Origin: Nematostella vectensis
Lineage: Eukaryota > Cnidaria > Anthozoa > Actiniaria > Edwardsiidae
Assembly (NCBI RefSeq): GCF_932526225.1
Contig: NC_064037.1
Span: 8,848,203-8,912,202 of the forward strand
Reading direction: 5' to 3'
Length of the DNA: 64,000 nt
Below, in pieces: positions 32,225 to 43,470 of this stretch. Position 1 is the first letter of the stretch. Each line of letters starts with the position of its first letter. The notes below the pieces were generated by a model. It saw only the letters and a list, made by a program, of their open reading frames with translations. It was not told where the DNA came from and searched no databases. Made by a program: the position numbers and the translations under genes.

Positions 32225-33150
32225 ATGGAACACGTTTCGACAGTTTTTCATCAGTTCTATCGCACAGACCAGCTAAACCTCCCATTAGGCACCCCTACTT
32301 TAGCACTCATTATTTCTTACTTGAAAGCTAAGCAATTAGCCGCCTCGACAATCCTGTCATATATGTCAGCGATAGGCTACGTACATAAGGCATGCCGGAC
32401 CCAACGCAAGCGTTTCTAATTCACAAACTTTTGACAGCTGTCAAAAAACAAAAATCACCAGATGTGCGATTGCCGATAACAGAAACAGTGTTACACCGGC
32501 TGGTGGATGCCCTTGTTTCCACAAATTCTTCGGCCTCGCAACGCACGCTGTTCAAAGCAATGTTTATGACTGCTTTCTATGGGTTTTTCCGCATAGGTGA
32601 ATTGATCCCTAAAAAATCAGCCTTAGGCGATCAAGTCGTTCAACTCGGAGATTTAGCGGCCTATAAAAGCGGCGAAGAGATAAGTAAACTGGTGATAACG
32701 ATTTCGCATTTCAAGCATAACACAAGTAATAGGCCGTTCGAGATAACAATTTCGCGTTTGCGGTCGGCCAACTACTGCCCAGTGCGCGCTATTATGGATT
32801 ACTGCGCTGTGAGGGGATCCCAACCAGGGCCTCTTTTTCTATCCCATGGTAGTCCCGTATCTATGTCACAATTTTCTTTAGAATTAAATCGGTGCCTTAG
32901 TTTTTGTGAGTTGGACACTTCTCGCTATAAGAGCCACAGCTTTCGGATCGGATCGGAGCGGCTTGTCACGCCTCCGAAAAGGGTTATTCGGATTCGCAAA
33001 TCAGGGCTTTGGGACGGTGAAAATCCGATGCGTTTAAAATTTACATTAGGCTCTATGCCCTTAAGGCGACCTAGTTTCGTATATCCCTACAGACGGGGCC
33101 ACGATCCTTTATGTTCAGGTCTTGGGCTGCTTTCAGGGTTGTTGCCAGTG
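32225..33150 (+). pseudogene. Tyrosine recombinase of the Ngaro-like element, broken
   Basis: The N-terminal core-binding part (LKAKQLAASTILSYMSAIGY) shifts frame near 32400 into the catalytic domain. Box I Arg is in FYGFFRIGEL and the His-x-x-Arg is in KSHSFRIG. After another shift near 32960 the final block reads LGR-stop-KSDAFKIYIR, with TGA (near 33013) where the family has Trp and with the nucleophile Tyr in IYIR. Such recombinases insert a circular DNA copy in place of an integrase. The lesions make this one non-functional. Confidence 0.85.
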
Positions 33151-33271
33151 TAGTCATATAGTCATATTTTAGCGAAGGCGAGGGCGACGGCCTGGAGAAG
33201 TATTCAGACTTGGGCTGTATTTCCCTTTGGAAGTCGCACTTTATTTGCGAGCCCCCTCTGCGCCTGGGTGG

Positions 33272-33424
33272 TGAAACAAGAGGAAGCGACTAGGACTTAT
33301 TGTGTGTGTCTTTATTCTCAGATCATAACTCTAGGCTGTACAATAATTGATAATCACAAGTTAATCACGGGGTGGGGATTGTGTTACGTATTGTTCGTGT
33401 CGTCACGTACGAAATCTCGTTACA
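33272..33424 (-). repeat. 3' LTR of gypsy 2
   Basis: On the + strand it reads TGAAACAAGAGGAAGCGACT … CTCGTTACA. It differs from the other LTR at only a few positions. Confidence 0.93.
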
Positions 33425-33558
33425 TCTTTCCCCTAACAGAACAAAAGATACATGGCATCATAGTATCGAATACGTCGTTAGATCTATAACTATGATCAGC
33501 CGTTCTTGATTGTCAATTTACAAATCAAACTTCCGTGTAACCGTAATATATATAATGT

Positions 33559-34320
33559 TCACCCTCGCATTGTGACTTCATAGTCCTCATGCCAGACCGG
33601 CACTTGTTTGCTCCTTTCTGATCTCCTTAGTCCGGTGGGCATGGTAACCGGTCGCACCCGTTCGTTGCTTTCATCAAGTACAATCTGGGGAGGAGTATCC
33701 TCTCCAGAGGCCTCGGGCTCTTGAAACGGAGTGTCCGTTTCTCGCAAAGCTGGCTCATTGGTTTTGAGAATATGCCTTCGATTCCTCCGATATACCCTGT
33801 CACCAACCTTGACCTTATAGCTCCGGTTATCTAGCTTCTCGGTGCACACCCCTGGTATCCAGCGCTCGTGGCCCGGTGGCTTCATGCGTACGGTCTCACC
33901 AGGGTTAACCTCTTTGAGGGGTTTTGCATGTCGGTTATAATAACACTGCTGGCGTTGTTTGGTGCCTAGCAACGCTCGAGCATCCGCATCTGTATCGTAG
34001 CGAGGCTGAAGGAGGGTGCCTGCTATCGGAAGCAGTGTTTTGCAACGCCGTCCCATGAGGAGCTGCGCTGGGCTCGTACCAATGCCATCGGTGGGTTTGT
34101 TGCGCCAATTCAAAAGTGCCAAATACTCCGACTGGCCAGAGTCTTTACACTTCATGAACAGGCGCTCCACGGTCTTCACGGCATTCTCAGCTATCCCATT
34201 TGACTTCGCATATGTCGGGGATGACAGTATATGGTCGAAACACCAGGTCCGCGCAAACACAGCAAACTCAGCCGATCCGAATTGTGGCCCACCATCGGCC
34301 CACCATGCCAAATCTGGCAA
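33559..34320 (-). pseudogene. gypsy 2 integrase, C-terminal part
   Basis: The frame contains WWADGGPQF (second catalytic Asp block, with Gly for the usual Asn), SSPTYAKSNGIAENAVK (catalytic Glu block) and a C-terminal domain, VYRRNRRHILK. It is separated from the upstream pol frame by a frameshift around 34270-34320, so integrase is not made as one chain. Confidence 0.88.
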
Positions 34321-36300
34321 ACACCGCTTTCAGTTCCTTGATAATGCCTTTGGATTTGGTAAATTTAGGGTGTGCGGCTTCAATGTAGTTACTATAGTAA
34401 TCTGAAATTACTAAAAGTGTTCTTCCTTCCAAGTCACATAGGTCAGCACCGACCTTGGACAATGGCCTCGCCACAAAGTCGTGCGGCTTGAGTGGCTCTT
34501 TACCCGGGGTGTTACGATAGGCCATACAGACCTCACACTTCCGTATGTACTCCTTGAGATCTGTGCTCATTCGTGGCCAGTAGAGAGTGTCACGTGCCCT
34601 CCGTATGCACGCTTCAATGCCAATGTGGCTCCCGTGGGTTACTTCCATTAGCTCCTTGCGTAACGCCAGTGGGACAAGTAACTGCTGTCCCTTGAACACG
34701 ATATTGCCTTGTAGGACAAGCTCGTCACGAATATCATAGTATGGCAGAAGACACTGCGGTACCTCGGCTCTTTTGAAGGGCCATCCCTGTTGTAACATGA
34801 CACGCAGCTGCTGTAGAACTGTGTCGTTAGCCGAGGCGCTTTCAATCTGCTCCCATCGAGCCTTGCTGACGGGAAGATATTGCTTGTGGTCAATTTTCTC
34901 CATCTCTTGTATGAACTCGGTTGCATTGACCTCTGGTAAATACGCTCGACTGAGCGTGTCCGCCAGAAACATTTCTTTGCCTTTTTTGTACTGCAGCTCC
35001 AGGTTATATTTCTGAAGCCTCAATAGCATTCTCTGTAATCGCTGCGGAGCCGAACAAGGCTTAAAAACAATCGATTCCAGCGGTTTGTGGTCAGTCCCCA
35101 CATGAACCACATCTCGGCCATAGATATACGGCTCGAACTTTTCACTTGCAAACACGATAGCTAGCAACTCTTTTTCGATTTGAGCGTATCTTGTCTCCGC
35201 TGACGTCAAAGCCCTGGACGCGTATGCCACTGGTTGACCGTTCTGTAACAGTGCCGCACCGAGGCCTGACTGCGAGGCGTCACACTGAATGGTAACAGGC
35301 TCGTTGAGGTTGTAATAACGCAGCACCGGTGTGCTGGTAACGGCCTCTTTCAACTTGTTCAGCACAGTAGTCTGAACTTCATCCCAGCACCACTCTACAT
35401 CGTCTCTGGCTAGATCTCTCAGAGGCTTGGTTACATCGGACAGATGTGGGAGAAACTTGCTCAGGTACTGTGCTAAGCCAAGAAGTCTCTGCACTCCGGC
35501 TCTATCCGTTGGATCTGGCATCTCAAGGATAGCTTTAACCTTGGCCGGGTCAACTCGGAGACCTGTGCCAGTCGCCACGTGCCCAATGAAGGCCACTTCT
35601 GTCTCTCTAAGCTCAAACTTTTTGGCATTCAACTTGAGCCCTCGTTCCTCACAGCGCTCTAAAAACGCTATCAGATGTTTGTCATGATTCTGAATCGCCT
35701 CCTCCAGGGTTTCTCCGCATCCGATGACAACAAAGTTGTCTGCGACGACCTCCACGCCTGACATACCCTCGATCATCTCGTGCATGCGTCTCTGGAAGAC
35801 CTCTGGAGCCGACCGGATTCCAAAGGGCATACGCAGCCACTGATATCTTCTGAACGGCGTGTTGAATGTGGTGAGATATGACGAGTCTTCGTCTAATTCA
35901 ATGTGCCAAAATCCGTTTTTGGCATCAAGTTTGGTAAACACCTTTGCTACATGTAGTCGCGTTGCAACGTCCTCGATCGTCAGCAGGGGATAATGTTCCC
36001 GCTGAATCGCTTTGTTGAGATCCCTTGGGTCCAAACATATCCTCAGTTTTCCGTTGGGTTTGGGGACAACCACCAGATAGCTCACCCATGGCGTAGGCTT
36101 TGTCACAGACGCAATGATTTTTTGTTCCACCAAGCGTTCAAGCTCAGTGTGCAGTCGTTGGCGTAGAGCCACCGGTACCCGACGCGGTGCATGCTGGACA
36201 GGGTTGACCGCGTTGTCCACCTTGATGTGACACTGGCCCTCCAGGAGCCCAACTCCATTCGCAAAGGCTTGAGGGAATTTTACGTACAGGCTTCCCTTTG
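34268..36300 (-). pseudogene. gypsy 2 pol: RT, RNase H and N-terminal integrase
   Basis: A long frame of about 650-680 codons. RT has CLDPRDLNKAI, KLDAKNGFWHIELD and MPFGIRSAPEVFQ. The catalytic pair, normally Asp-Asp, reads VVADNFVVIG, so the second Asp is Asn. RNase H follows (IQCDASQSGLGAALL, TDHKPLES), and then the integrase zinc finger (HGSHIG … CEVC) and the first core Asp (VGADLCDLEG). The frame ends at a shift near 34270. The catalytic change alone should kill polymerase activity. Confidence 0.92.
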
Positions 36301-36301
36301 T

Positions 36302-37024
36302 CTAGCATTTCTGTCCTTGACACTTGTTCTCCACAGCATATACTGGAGCGCTTCCGGTCTGCGGTTTGTTCAGCGCATCGTTATCAGTGTATTTGATTAT
36401 ATTCATGCCAATACACGCCTTTCGCCCTAGTATTGGACGAATGTCCTTACTGTCAACAAGCTTGCAATTCAGTTTGCACTTTGAGCCGTCACGCGATACA
36501 CGCACGATAACTTCGCCAATCACCGGAAGTCTTGATCCTCCATACGCGGAGATAGAGCTTTTCACTGGCTGTACGTTGATTAGACCAACATCTGTAGAAG
36601 CTTGTTTGTACAAATGCACAGGAATCACGTTACACTGCGCCCCGGTGTCTGGTTGAAAACGAAGATAATTTCCAGAGTCGAGCTTCAAGGCCAAGAGCTG
36701 TGAATCATCGAGTGTGACGGCGGCGATTTCACTGATTACATAACACCCATCTTTACTAGAACTTTTCTCTACGACCGCCATAACTCCGCCTGATTTTCTA
36801 CTACGGCAAACAGCAGCAAAGTGATTTAACTTCCCACATTTCAGGCATGGTTTTCCACGGGCTATGCAGTTATCCTTGTCGTGTATGCGGCCACAATTCC
36901 CGCATTTCTCAGCATTGTTTGACTTGTCATTTGATCGCCTGTCACTCTGTCGTCTCTGTGATTTCCCGGCTTTGAATCCAGAGTTTATTGCATGGATTGT
37001 CTCTCCATTTCCAACTTCTCGCAT
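36302..37024 (-). pseudogene. gypsy 2 nucleocapsid knuckles and protease
   Basis: Two zinc knuckles, CGNCGRIHDKDNC and CLKCGKLNHFAAVC, are followed by an aspartic protease block, FQPDTGAQCNVIPVHLY. The frame overlaps the end of the gag frame and the start of the pol frame, consistent with frameshift junctions between gag, protease and pol or with decay. Confidence 0.9.
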
Positions 37025-37578
37025 TTGTGCAGCAGTACTCTCTGATGCCTTGCATTTTCATCTGTTTTCTTGAGTGTCAAACTCGCTTCTCTTAGCAAGC
37101 GCTCTCTTACTTTACTGTCCCGTATCCCAAACACGATCCGGTCACGCAAGATCTCGTCTGGTGTGATCTTGTCAAATTCGCATCCTTCAGAAAGCTTTCT
37201 TAGGGCGGTTTTATATTGATCGTAACTCTCCTCTTGCTCCTGGCTCCTCTGATTGAACCGAAACCTCTCAAAGGGGACGTTCTTTCTTGGTTGACAATAC
37301 TCCGCGTATTTGTCTAAGACTGGCTTGATTTTTGTCTTATCCTCCTCGGCAGCCCACTCGAATGTTGAATATATGTCTCGCGCTTCTTCTCCTATTATTG
37401 TTAGCAAGGTTGCGACCTGAACTTTCTCGCCCTTTTTGTCCAACTCTGTTGCTAAAGCGTTGTTATCCCACGCCAGGCGGAACTTCTTCCATCTTTCCGC
37501 CACATTAACGTCGTGAAGGTCTAGTGCCTGCGGTGGAGGCAAAGTGAATCCGCTAACCATTGACTTCGGGCTTACCAA
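36985..37578 (-). pseudogene. gypsy 2 gag (capsid)
   Basis: 197 codons from ATG 37578. The capsid-like segment runs RWKKFRLAWDNNALATEL … YDQYKTALRKLSEGC … DRIVFGIRDSKVRERLL, close in pattern to gypsy 1 gag (NWKRFKRVWDNYEIASRL). The two elements are therefore related families. The frame is largely intact. Confidence 0.85.
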
Positions 37579-37636
37579 CCGTTTCCGAAGTCTGAATCTC
37601 TAGATGTGGAGTCCGCTCACTCACTGGCTGCCACCA

Positions 37637-37789
37637 TGAAACAAGATGAAGCGACCAGGACTTATTGTGTGTGTCTTTATTCTCAGATCATAACTCTAGG
37701 CTGTACAATAATTGATAATCACAAGTTAATCACGGGGTGGGGATTGTGTTACGTATTGTTCGTGTCGTCACGTACGACATCTCGTTACA
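37637..37789 (-). repeat. 5' LTR of gypsy 2
   Basis: On the - strand it starts TGTAACGAGATGTCGTACGT and ends TTGTTTCA, followed by the primer-site candidate. Confidence 0.93.
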
Positions 37790-37820
37790 GATGGGGTAGC
37801 CACATTGCCATGTGTCCTGT

Positions 37821-38047
37821 GGCGGTTTCTCGTCCCCACCTTTGCCGAAGTGACGGAATTAATGTGTAATACAATTACCTTGATCGATTTTTTAATTATT
37901 CAATAATAAAATGTCACTCAAACGTGGCCGGAAAAATCCATATCAATGTGTCAATTACATCACTTCAGCAAACAAGCACGGCGCTCGATGTTGCTCGCAT
38001 AAAGCCAATTTTTATGTTATATTAAGATAAAAACTTGCTCGGGATAA
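37821..38047 (+). repeat. Split repeat B1
   Basis: GGCGGTTTCTCGTCCCCACC … TTGCTCGGGATAAA, nearly identical over about 227 bp to B2. Confidence 0.9.
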
Positions 38048-38275
38048 AAATAAACATTGTCCCACGGGATAATGAAATTTATCTCGAGTAAGGTTTAATT
38101 ATAGTTTCACTAGATAAGGTTGACAGGTTGATGGCGACAGCGGGGAATATCCGGATATCATTTTCACATGATGCACGTGGTTTGGCCACTATAAGAACCC
38201 TTGTGAATCAGGGGTGCGGCCTTCTCCTCAGAGATAACGAACGATACAGACGTGCAGAGTAGCCATCCCGAAAGA
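38048..38275 (+). repeat. Split repeat A2 (intact gypsy 1 target site)
   Basis: It matches A1. At 38192-38210 it reads CACTATAAGAACCC with no interruption, giving the pre-insertion sequence for gypsy 1. Confidence 0.9.
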
Positions 38276-38354
38276 GATTTCCCTCCGCCTCCCCATCAGC
38301 ATGCATTCATGTCTGGTTATTTCTCTGTTGTAAGTCATTTTTGCAGAGGTGGGT

Positions 38355-38583
38355 GGCGGTTTCTCGTCACCACCTTTGCCGAAGTGACGGAATTAATGTG
38401 TAATACAATTACCTTGATCGATTTTTTTTAATTATTCAATAATGAAATGTCACTCAAACGTGGCCGGAAAAATCCATATCAATGTGTCAATTACATCACT
38501 TCAGCAAACAAGCAGGGCGCTCGATGTTGCTCGCATAAAGCCAATTTTTATGTTATATTAAGATAAAAACTTGCTCAGGATAA
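38355..38583 (+). repeat. Split repeat B2, right end of the Ngaro-like element
   Basis: Direct repeat of B1, ending TTGCTCAGGATAAA. Segment B of the host unit resumes at 38586. Confidence 0.9.
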
Positions 38584-38585
38584 AG

Positions 38586-38948
38586 GATGTTTTCTGATTT
38601 CTGATTATATCTTGGGTCAGTACGCAGCTCTTACAAGCTGCAATTTGATTGTGCAAATATCCGCACCTCGACACAAAGAACGAGAAGAATAGAGACAAAA
38701 GAACTCCTTTGTAGAACAAAGATAATAGGAGACAAAGCAGCTGCGTACTTACTCCATATCGTTGGCGTGCTGGTGAGTATTCCTAACAGCGCTCCTGTCG
38801 GGCGATATTCCGGCTATTTCCACCAACAGCGAAAACAATCAGAAACAACCAGATCATTTGAGAATATCCTGTAATCTACCCACGAACCACAACTCACTAA
38901 ATCTCCCAGAAGGCACTGCAGTGATACCTGACCCCTCAAAGGAGCGGC
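38586..38948. repeat. Segment B, right part, with MITE insertion
   Basis: It resumes with GATGTTTTCTGATTTCTG and runs to the promoter block as in the other units. It contains the MITE at 38615-38755. Confidence 0.85.
38615..38755. mobile_element. Small MITE (AGTACGCAGCT termini), second copy
   Basis: Reverse complement of 8321-8459. It is flanked by ATATCTTG and ATATCGTTG, about 8 bp, which would suit a hAT-type target duplication. It is absent from the same place in the other segment B copies. Confidence 0.8.
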
Positions 38949-39240
38949 TATAAAAAGAACAATAGGCAAAATTGACCCGAGGACTTTGGCACGATATCCG
39001 TGAACAATAGAACGAGTTTGCAGAAGACAAATTGACGAGTGAAGAAGAAACTCCACAAGAGACTGCAAATGGCGCTGCACCTTCAGCTATGCAGCAGCAA
39101 GATGTCCCCACACACATGGACAAAGGCTGGGCATGGGTTGTCTTTTTGTATCATGCTCCTAGCAGCAAGACTACATAACTGCGCTGGAATCATATTCGTG
39201 GAATTACTTGAGATGTACAACGAAGGCAGGTGAAAAACAG
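38949..39240 (+). pseudogene. Promoter and dead exon 1 of the transporter, copy 3
   Basis: TATAAAA at 38949-38955 is intact. The start codon of gene B is TTG here (39032-39034). An 11-bp deletion in TM1 (after GGGTTGTC) shifts the frame, and the donor GT is AT (39241-39242). The exon therefore cannot start, read through TM1 or splice normally. Confidence 0.88.
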
Positions 39241-39566
39241 ATAGGCTCTGATTTACGAGGTTTGTTTATCTGCTGTACTCCAAATCTCCGTGACATTTGA
39301 CAAAACGAGAATGTCACACAATCCCTGCTCTGTTACAACTATTATTTTATTTGCCGTTTTTATAAATTTATATTATATATTTTGTGCAAAAAAGCAACAT
39401 CAAAGTGGATTCAACATCAAGCTAATGTCGAGGCAATTGTTCATCTTGTCTAACTTATTGAGGAAATATTAATTTAGCTTGCTAGCATGTTCCATATCAT
39501 TTTGTTTTTAACGCATCCAAGCAACTCAATCCTAGAAAGTGCATCACATGCACACGAAAAAAACTG
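39241..39566. repeat. Post-exon-1 sequence, copy 3
   Basis: Almost identical to 43471-43796 (CTGTACTCCAAATCTCCGTG … GCATCCAAGCAACTC) and partly shared with 47140-47400. The 60-residue open frame inside it is not coding. Confidence 0.8.
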
Positions 39567-40335
39567 CAGTTTGAAAGTTGGTTTCGTTTTAAAATATATT
39601 TTCAAATTAAATAACTATTGTTTGGTTGCTAATGTCAGATATAGCTAACACTTTGCCAACACTGTCCAACGACATATGATCTACGATCTCAGGACAATCA
39701 GACGATGTACAACATACGACCTACGACTAACGACAGTCAGACGATGAAAGACTTCGATATCAATCAGACGATGTTCGCAAAGCGACAGCAACAAAAACTA
39801 ATGCAAGTTTATTGACTTCAGACGACAGGAGACAGCCGGCAATGTTATACTTTATCTCCAACCGAGAATTTCCAAACAGGAAACTGTGGGCAGGACCGCT
39901 TGCAAGAGATATCAATAAGACAATTTAAAGATGCCATTTTTTTTCTAAAAAGAAGACGCGATAGTTCGAAAGGCGTCTTAGAAAAGTCAATTATTCATAC
40001 GTAACCTTTACAAATCGTCTAAATCGGGCCGTAAGCAAGAAAGAAAGCATTTTTGCAGTCTAAGTCTAATGTTATATACATACCATTGGGGCTATAGCTA
40101 GGTTGATCCGCACAAAACACTGCTGCTAGCTGGAACAGGTCGCTTTGACGTATTTTTGGATGGCAACAGTCGGATTTTTATGGGGGAGGGGGGCTGGGAA
40201 ATAGGCTCGTAAGACCGCTAATCTCATATAACTGTGACAGTCGCAGCACAGTATGCTGATTTTTGTAGCTGGCTATGGGATCTAGCATACCATATGACAC
40301 AGGCTATTTTGCTTAGAAAATGCGAAAATTTGTTA
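39567..40335. repeat. Segment A, copy 3
   Basis: Full-length copy, matching 43797-44585 closely and 2731-3300 more loosely. Confidence 0.88.
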
Positions 40336-42255
40336 AGCTAGCAGGGAATAAGTAGCTAGTAGGAAATAAATAGCTAGCAGAGAATAAGTAGCTACCAGGC
40401 AATTGCAGCTAGCACGTAACTAAACACGTAGCAGGCAACTAGAAGCTAGCAGGGAATAAATAGCTAGCAGGCAACTAGAAGCTAGCAGGGAATAAATAGC
40501 TAGCAGGCAACTAGAAGCTAGCAGGGAATAAATAGCTAGCAGGCAACTAGAAGCTAGCAGGGAATAAATAGCTAGCAGGCAACTAGAATCTGGAAAGGAA
40601 TAAATAGCTAGCAGGCAACTAGAAGCTAGCAGGGAAAAAAATAGCTAGCAGGTAACTAGAAGCTAGTAGGGAATAAATAGCTAGCAGGCAAGTAGAAGCT
40701 AGCAGGGAATAAATAGCTAGCAGGCAACTAGAAGCTAGCAGGGAATAAATAGCTAGCAGGCAACTAGAAGCTTGCAGGGAATAAATAGCTAGCAGGCAAC
40801 TAGAATCTGGAAAGGAATAAATAGCTAGCAGGCAACTAGAAGCTAGCAGGGAAAAAAATAGCTAGCAGGTAACTAGAAGCTAGTAGGAAATAAATTGCTA
40901 GCAGGCAACTAAGCTAGTAGGGAATAAATAGCTAGCAGGCAACTAGAATCTAGCAGGGAATAAATAGCTAGCAGGCAACTAGAAGCTTGCAGGAATAAAT
41001 AGCTAGCAGGCAACTAGAATCTGTAAAGGAATAAATAGCTAGCAGGCAACTAGAAGCTAGCAGGGAATAAATAGCTAGCAGGCGACTAGAAGCTAGCAGG
41101 GAAAAAAATAGCTAGCAGGCAAGTAGAATCTGGAAAGGAATAAATAGCTAGCAGGCAACTACAAAGCTAGCGGGGAATAAATAGCTAGCAGGCAACTAGA
41201 AGCTAGCAGGGAATAAATAGCTAGCAGGCAACTAGAAGCTAGCAGGGAAGAAATAGCTAGCAGGCAACTAGAAGCTAGCAGGGAATAAATAGCTAGCAGG
41301 CATCTAGAAGCTAGCAGGGAATAAATAGCTAGCAGGCAACTAGAAGCTAGCAGAGAAAAAATAGCTAGCAGGCAACTAGAAGCTGGCAGGGAATAAATAG
41401 CTAGCAGGCAACTAGAAGCTAGCAGGGAATAAATAGCTAGCAGGCAACTAAGCTAGTAGGGAATAAATATCTAGCAGGCAACTAAGCTAGCAGGGAATAA
41501 ATAGCTAGCAGGCAACTAGAAGCTGGCAGGAAATAAATAGCTAGCAGGCAAGTAGAAGCTTGCAGGGAATAAATAGCTAGCAGGCAGCTAAGCTAGTAGG
41601 GAATAAATAGCTAGCAGGCAACTAAGCTAGTAGGGAATAAATAGCAGGCAGGCAACTAAGCTAGTAGGGAATAAATAGCTAGCAGGCAAGTAGAAGCTAG
41701 CAGGGAATAAATAGCTAGCAGGCAACTAAGCTAGTAGGGAATAAATAGCTAGCAGGTAACTAGAAGCTAGCAGGCAACTAGAAGCTGGCAGGGAATAAAT
41801 AGCTAGCAGGCAACTAGAAGCTAGTAGGGAATAAATAGCTAGCAGGCAACTAGAAGCTAGCAGGGGATAAATAGCTAGCAGGCAACTAGAAGCTAGTAGG
41901 GAATAAATAGCTAGCAGGCAACTAGAAGCTAGTAGGGAATAAATAGCTAGCAGGCAACTAGAAGCTAGCAGGGAATAAATAGCTAGCAGGCAACTAGAAG
42001 CTGGCAGGGAAGAAGTAGCTAGCAGGCAACTAGAAGCTAGCAGGGAATAAATAGCTAGCAGGCAACTAGAAGCTGGCAGGGAAGAAGTAGCTAGCAGGCA
42101 ACTAGAAGCTAGCAGGGAATAAATAGCTAGCAGGCAACTAGAAGCTAGCAGGGAATAAATAGCTAGCAGGCAACTAGAAGCTAGCAGAGAAAAAATAGCT
42201 AGCAGGCAACTAGAAGCTTGCAGGAATAAATAGCTAGCAGGCAACTAGAAGCTAG
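40336..42255. repeat. 36-bp minisatellite, main array (~53 units)
   Basis: The unit is AGCTAGCAGGGAATAAAT plus AGCTAGCAGGCAACTAGA, with variants such as GAATCTGGAAAGGAATAAAT and short units lacking AGA. The 12-codon period explains a 172-residue frame on the - strand. Confidence 0.95.
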
Positions 42256-43181
42256 AAGATAGTATTACTTTTGACATTTGATCGACACAGAATGTTACCG
42301 ATCGGGAGCTTGCAAAGTCTTAGTTAAAGGGCAAGATTACATAACGAGTTCCAACGGGTCTCCCGCCTTCAAAGACACGGAATATTTAGCAGAAGTAAAA
42401 GAAGTCATGGGAGCCACCACGAGCCATCTGAGTGCACTATAAAAGGGAAACGGGAAAACTCAGAGGTTCTCGGTGGTTTTTTGGTATGACCGAGCTTATT
42501 CAGAACTGTGCTGGATTCATATGGCCACCCAATTCCTCCATTACGCTCAATGAATGCTTTTAATATCAATACCCTATTTAATATTTTTAATAACTATATA
42601 ACACAATATTTTAGGAACTTTTTCCCCTTTTGTTATAGATGTTCTCTCGTTCCAATCTCCTTCGAAAACGTACAATTCGTTTAAAAGAGGGCTTTTATTA
42701 AAAGTTTTTTGTTTGTGAAAGCGATCTGTTCTACATCTGCAAAAACGCTAAAACACACGCAGATTTAATCGCACAAAAATGTTAAAGTAATTATCATATT
42801 ATGATGATAGTTTAGGAAGACCTCACGCTCTACAGAATCTTGTGATTCTGGTTTTTCAGAATATATATTCAGAAAAATAAATTCAAAAATAAAAAATATA
42901 TTCATGGTCAGAGACCCCGAATATTTTTTTTATGTAGCCTATGCTTTCTATATCTATCAAGTTATATGATGTTTTCTGATTTCTGATTATATATTTGACG
43001 TGCTGGTGAGTATTCCTAACAGCGCTCCTGTCGGGCAATATTCCGGCTATTTCCACCAACAGCGAAAACAATCAAAAACAACCAGATCATTTGAGAATAT
43101 CCTGTAATCTACCCACACACCACAACTCACTAAATCTCCCAGAAGGCATTGCAGTGATACCTGACTCCTCAAAGGAGCGGC
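42256..43181. repeat. Segment B and promoter stretch, copy 4
   Basis: Nearly identical to 45911-46833. It ends at the promoter block before the TATA box. Confidence 0.88.
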
Positions 43182-43470
43182 TATAAAAAGAACAATAGGC
43201 AAAATTGACCCGAGCACTTTGGCATGATATCCGTGAACAATAGAACGAGTTTGCAGCAGATAAAATGACGAGTGAAGAAGAAAATCCACAAGAGACTGCA
43301 AATGGCTCTGCACCTTCAGCTATGCAGCAGCAAGTCCCCTCACACATGGACAAAGGCTGGGCATCGGTTGTCTTTTTGTATCATGCTCCTAGCAGCAGGA
43401 CTACATAACTGCGGTTGAATCATATTCGTGGAATTACTTGAGATGTACAAGGAAGGCAGGTGAAAAACAG
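43182..43470 (+). pseudogene. Promoter and dead exon 1 of the transporter, copy 4
   Basis: TATAAAA at 43182-43188 and ATG at 43265 are intact. It shares with copy 3 the 11-bp TM1 deletion and the GT-to-AT donor loss (43471-43472), and it also has Trp to Ser in the DKGWAW signature. The shared lesions show that a dead unit was itself duplicated. Confidence 0.88.

Larger units (their letters stand above)
33272..37789 (-). mobile_element. Ty3/gypsy retrotransposon 2 (- strand), nested in the Ngaro-like element
   Basis: LTRs of 153 bp at 33272-33424 and 37637-37789 frame gag, protease and pol on the - strand. The primer site candidate on the - strand, TGGTGGCAGCCAGTGAGTG, adjoins the 5' LTR. A purine tract (AGGGGAAAGA on the - strand) adjoins the 3' LTR. 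The flanks GGTGG (33267-33271) and GATGG (37790-37794) look like a 5-bp target duplication with one change. Confidence 0.93.
24033..38583 (+). mobile_element. Ngaro-like tyrosine-recombinase retrotransposon with two nested gypsy elements
   Basis: This is a single insertion into segment B. The terminal layout is A1 (24033-24179 plus 28592-28670), internal ORFs, B1 (37821-38047), A2 (38048-38275) and B2 (38355-38583). This is the split direct repeat arrangement of Ngaro-type elements, rather than LTRs or the inverted termini of DIRS1. The ORFs in order are an SGNH-hydrolase relic, gag with zinc knuckle, RT, RNase H and tyrosine recombinase, all broken by stops and frameshifts. Two gypsy elements sit inside it. 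No obvious target duplication is seen, as expected for recombinase-driven insertion. Confidence 0.8.

Noticed and set aside
39290-39472. 60-residue frame repeated at 43520-43708
   Set aside because: It is repeated only because the whole unit is duplicated. It lies directly after dead exons and has no domain.
41726-42244. 172-residue - strand frame with a LLASSCLLAIYS-like word
   Set aside because: Translation of the 36-bp minisatellite.
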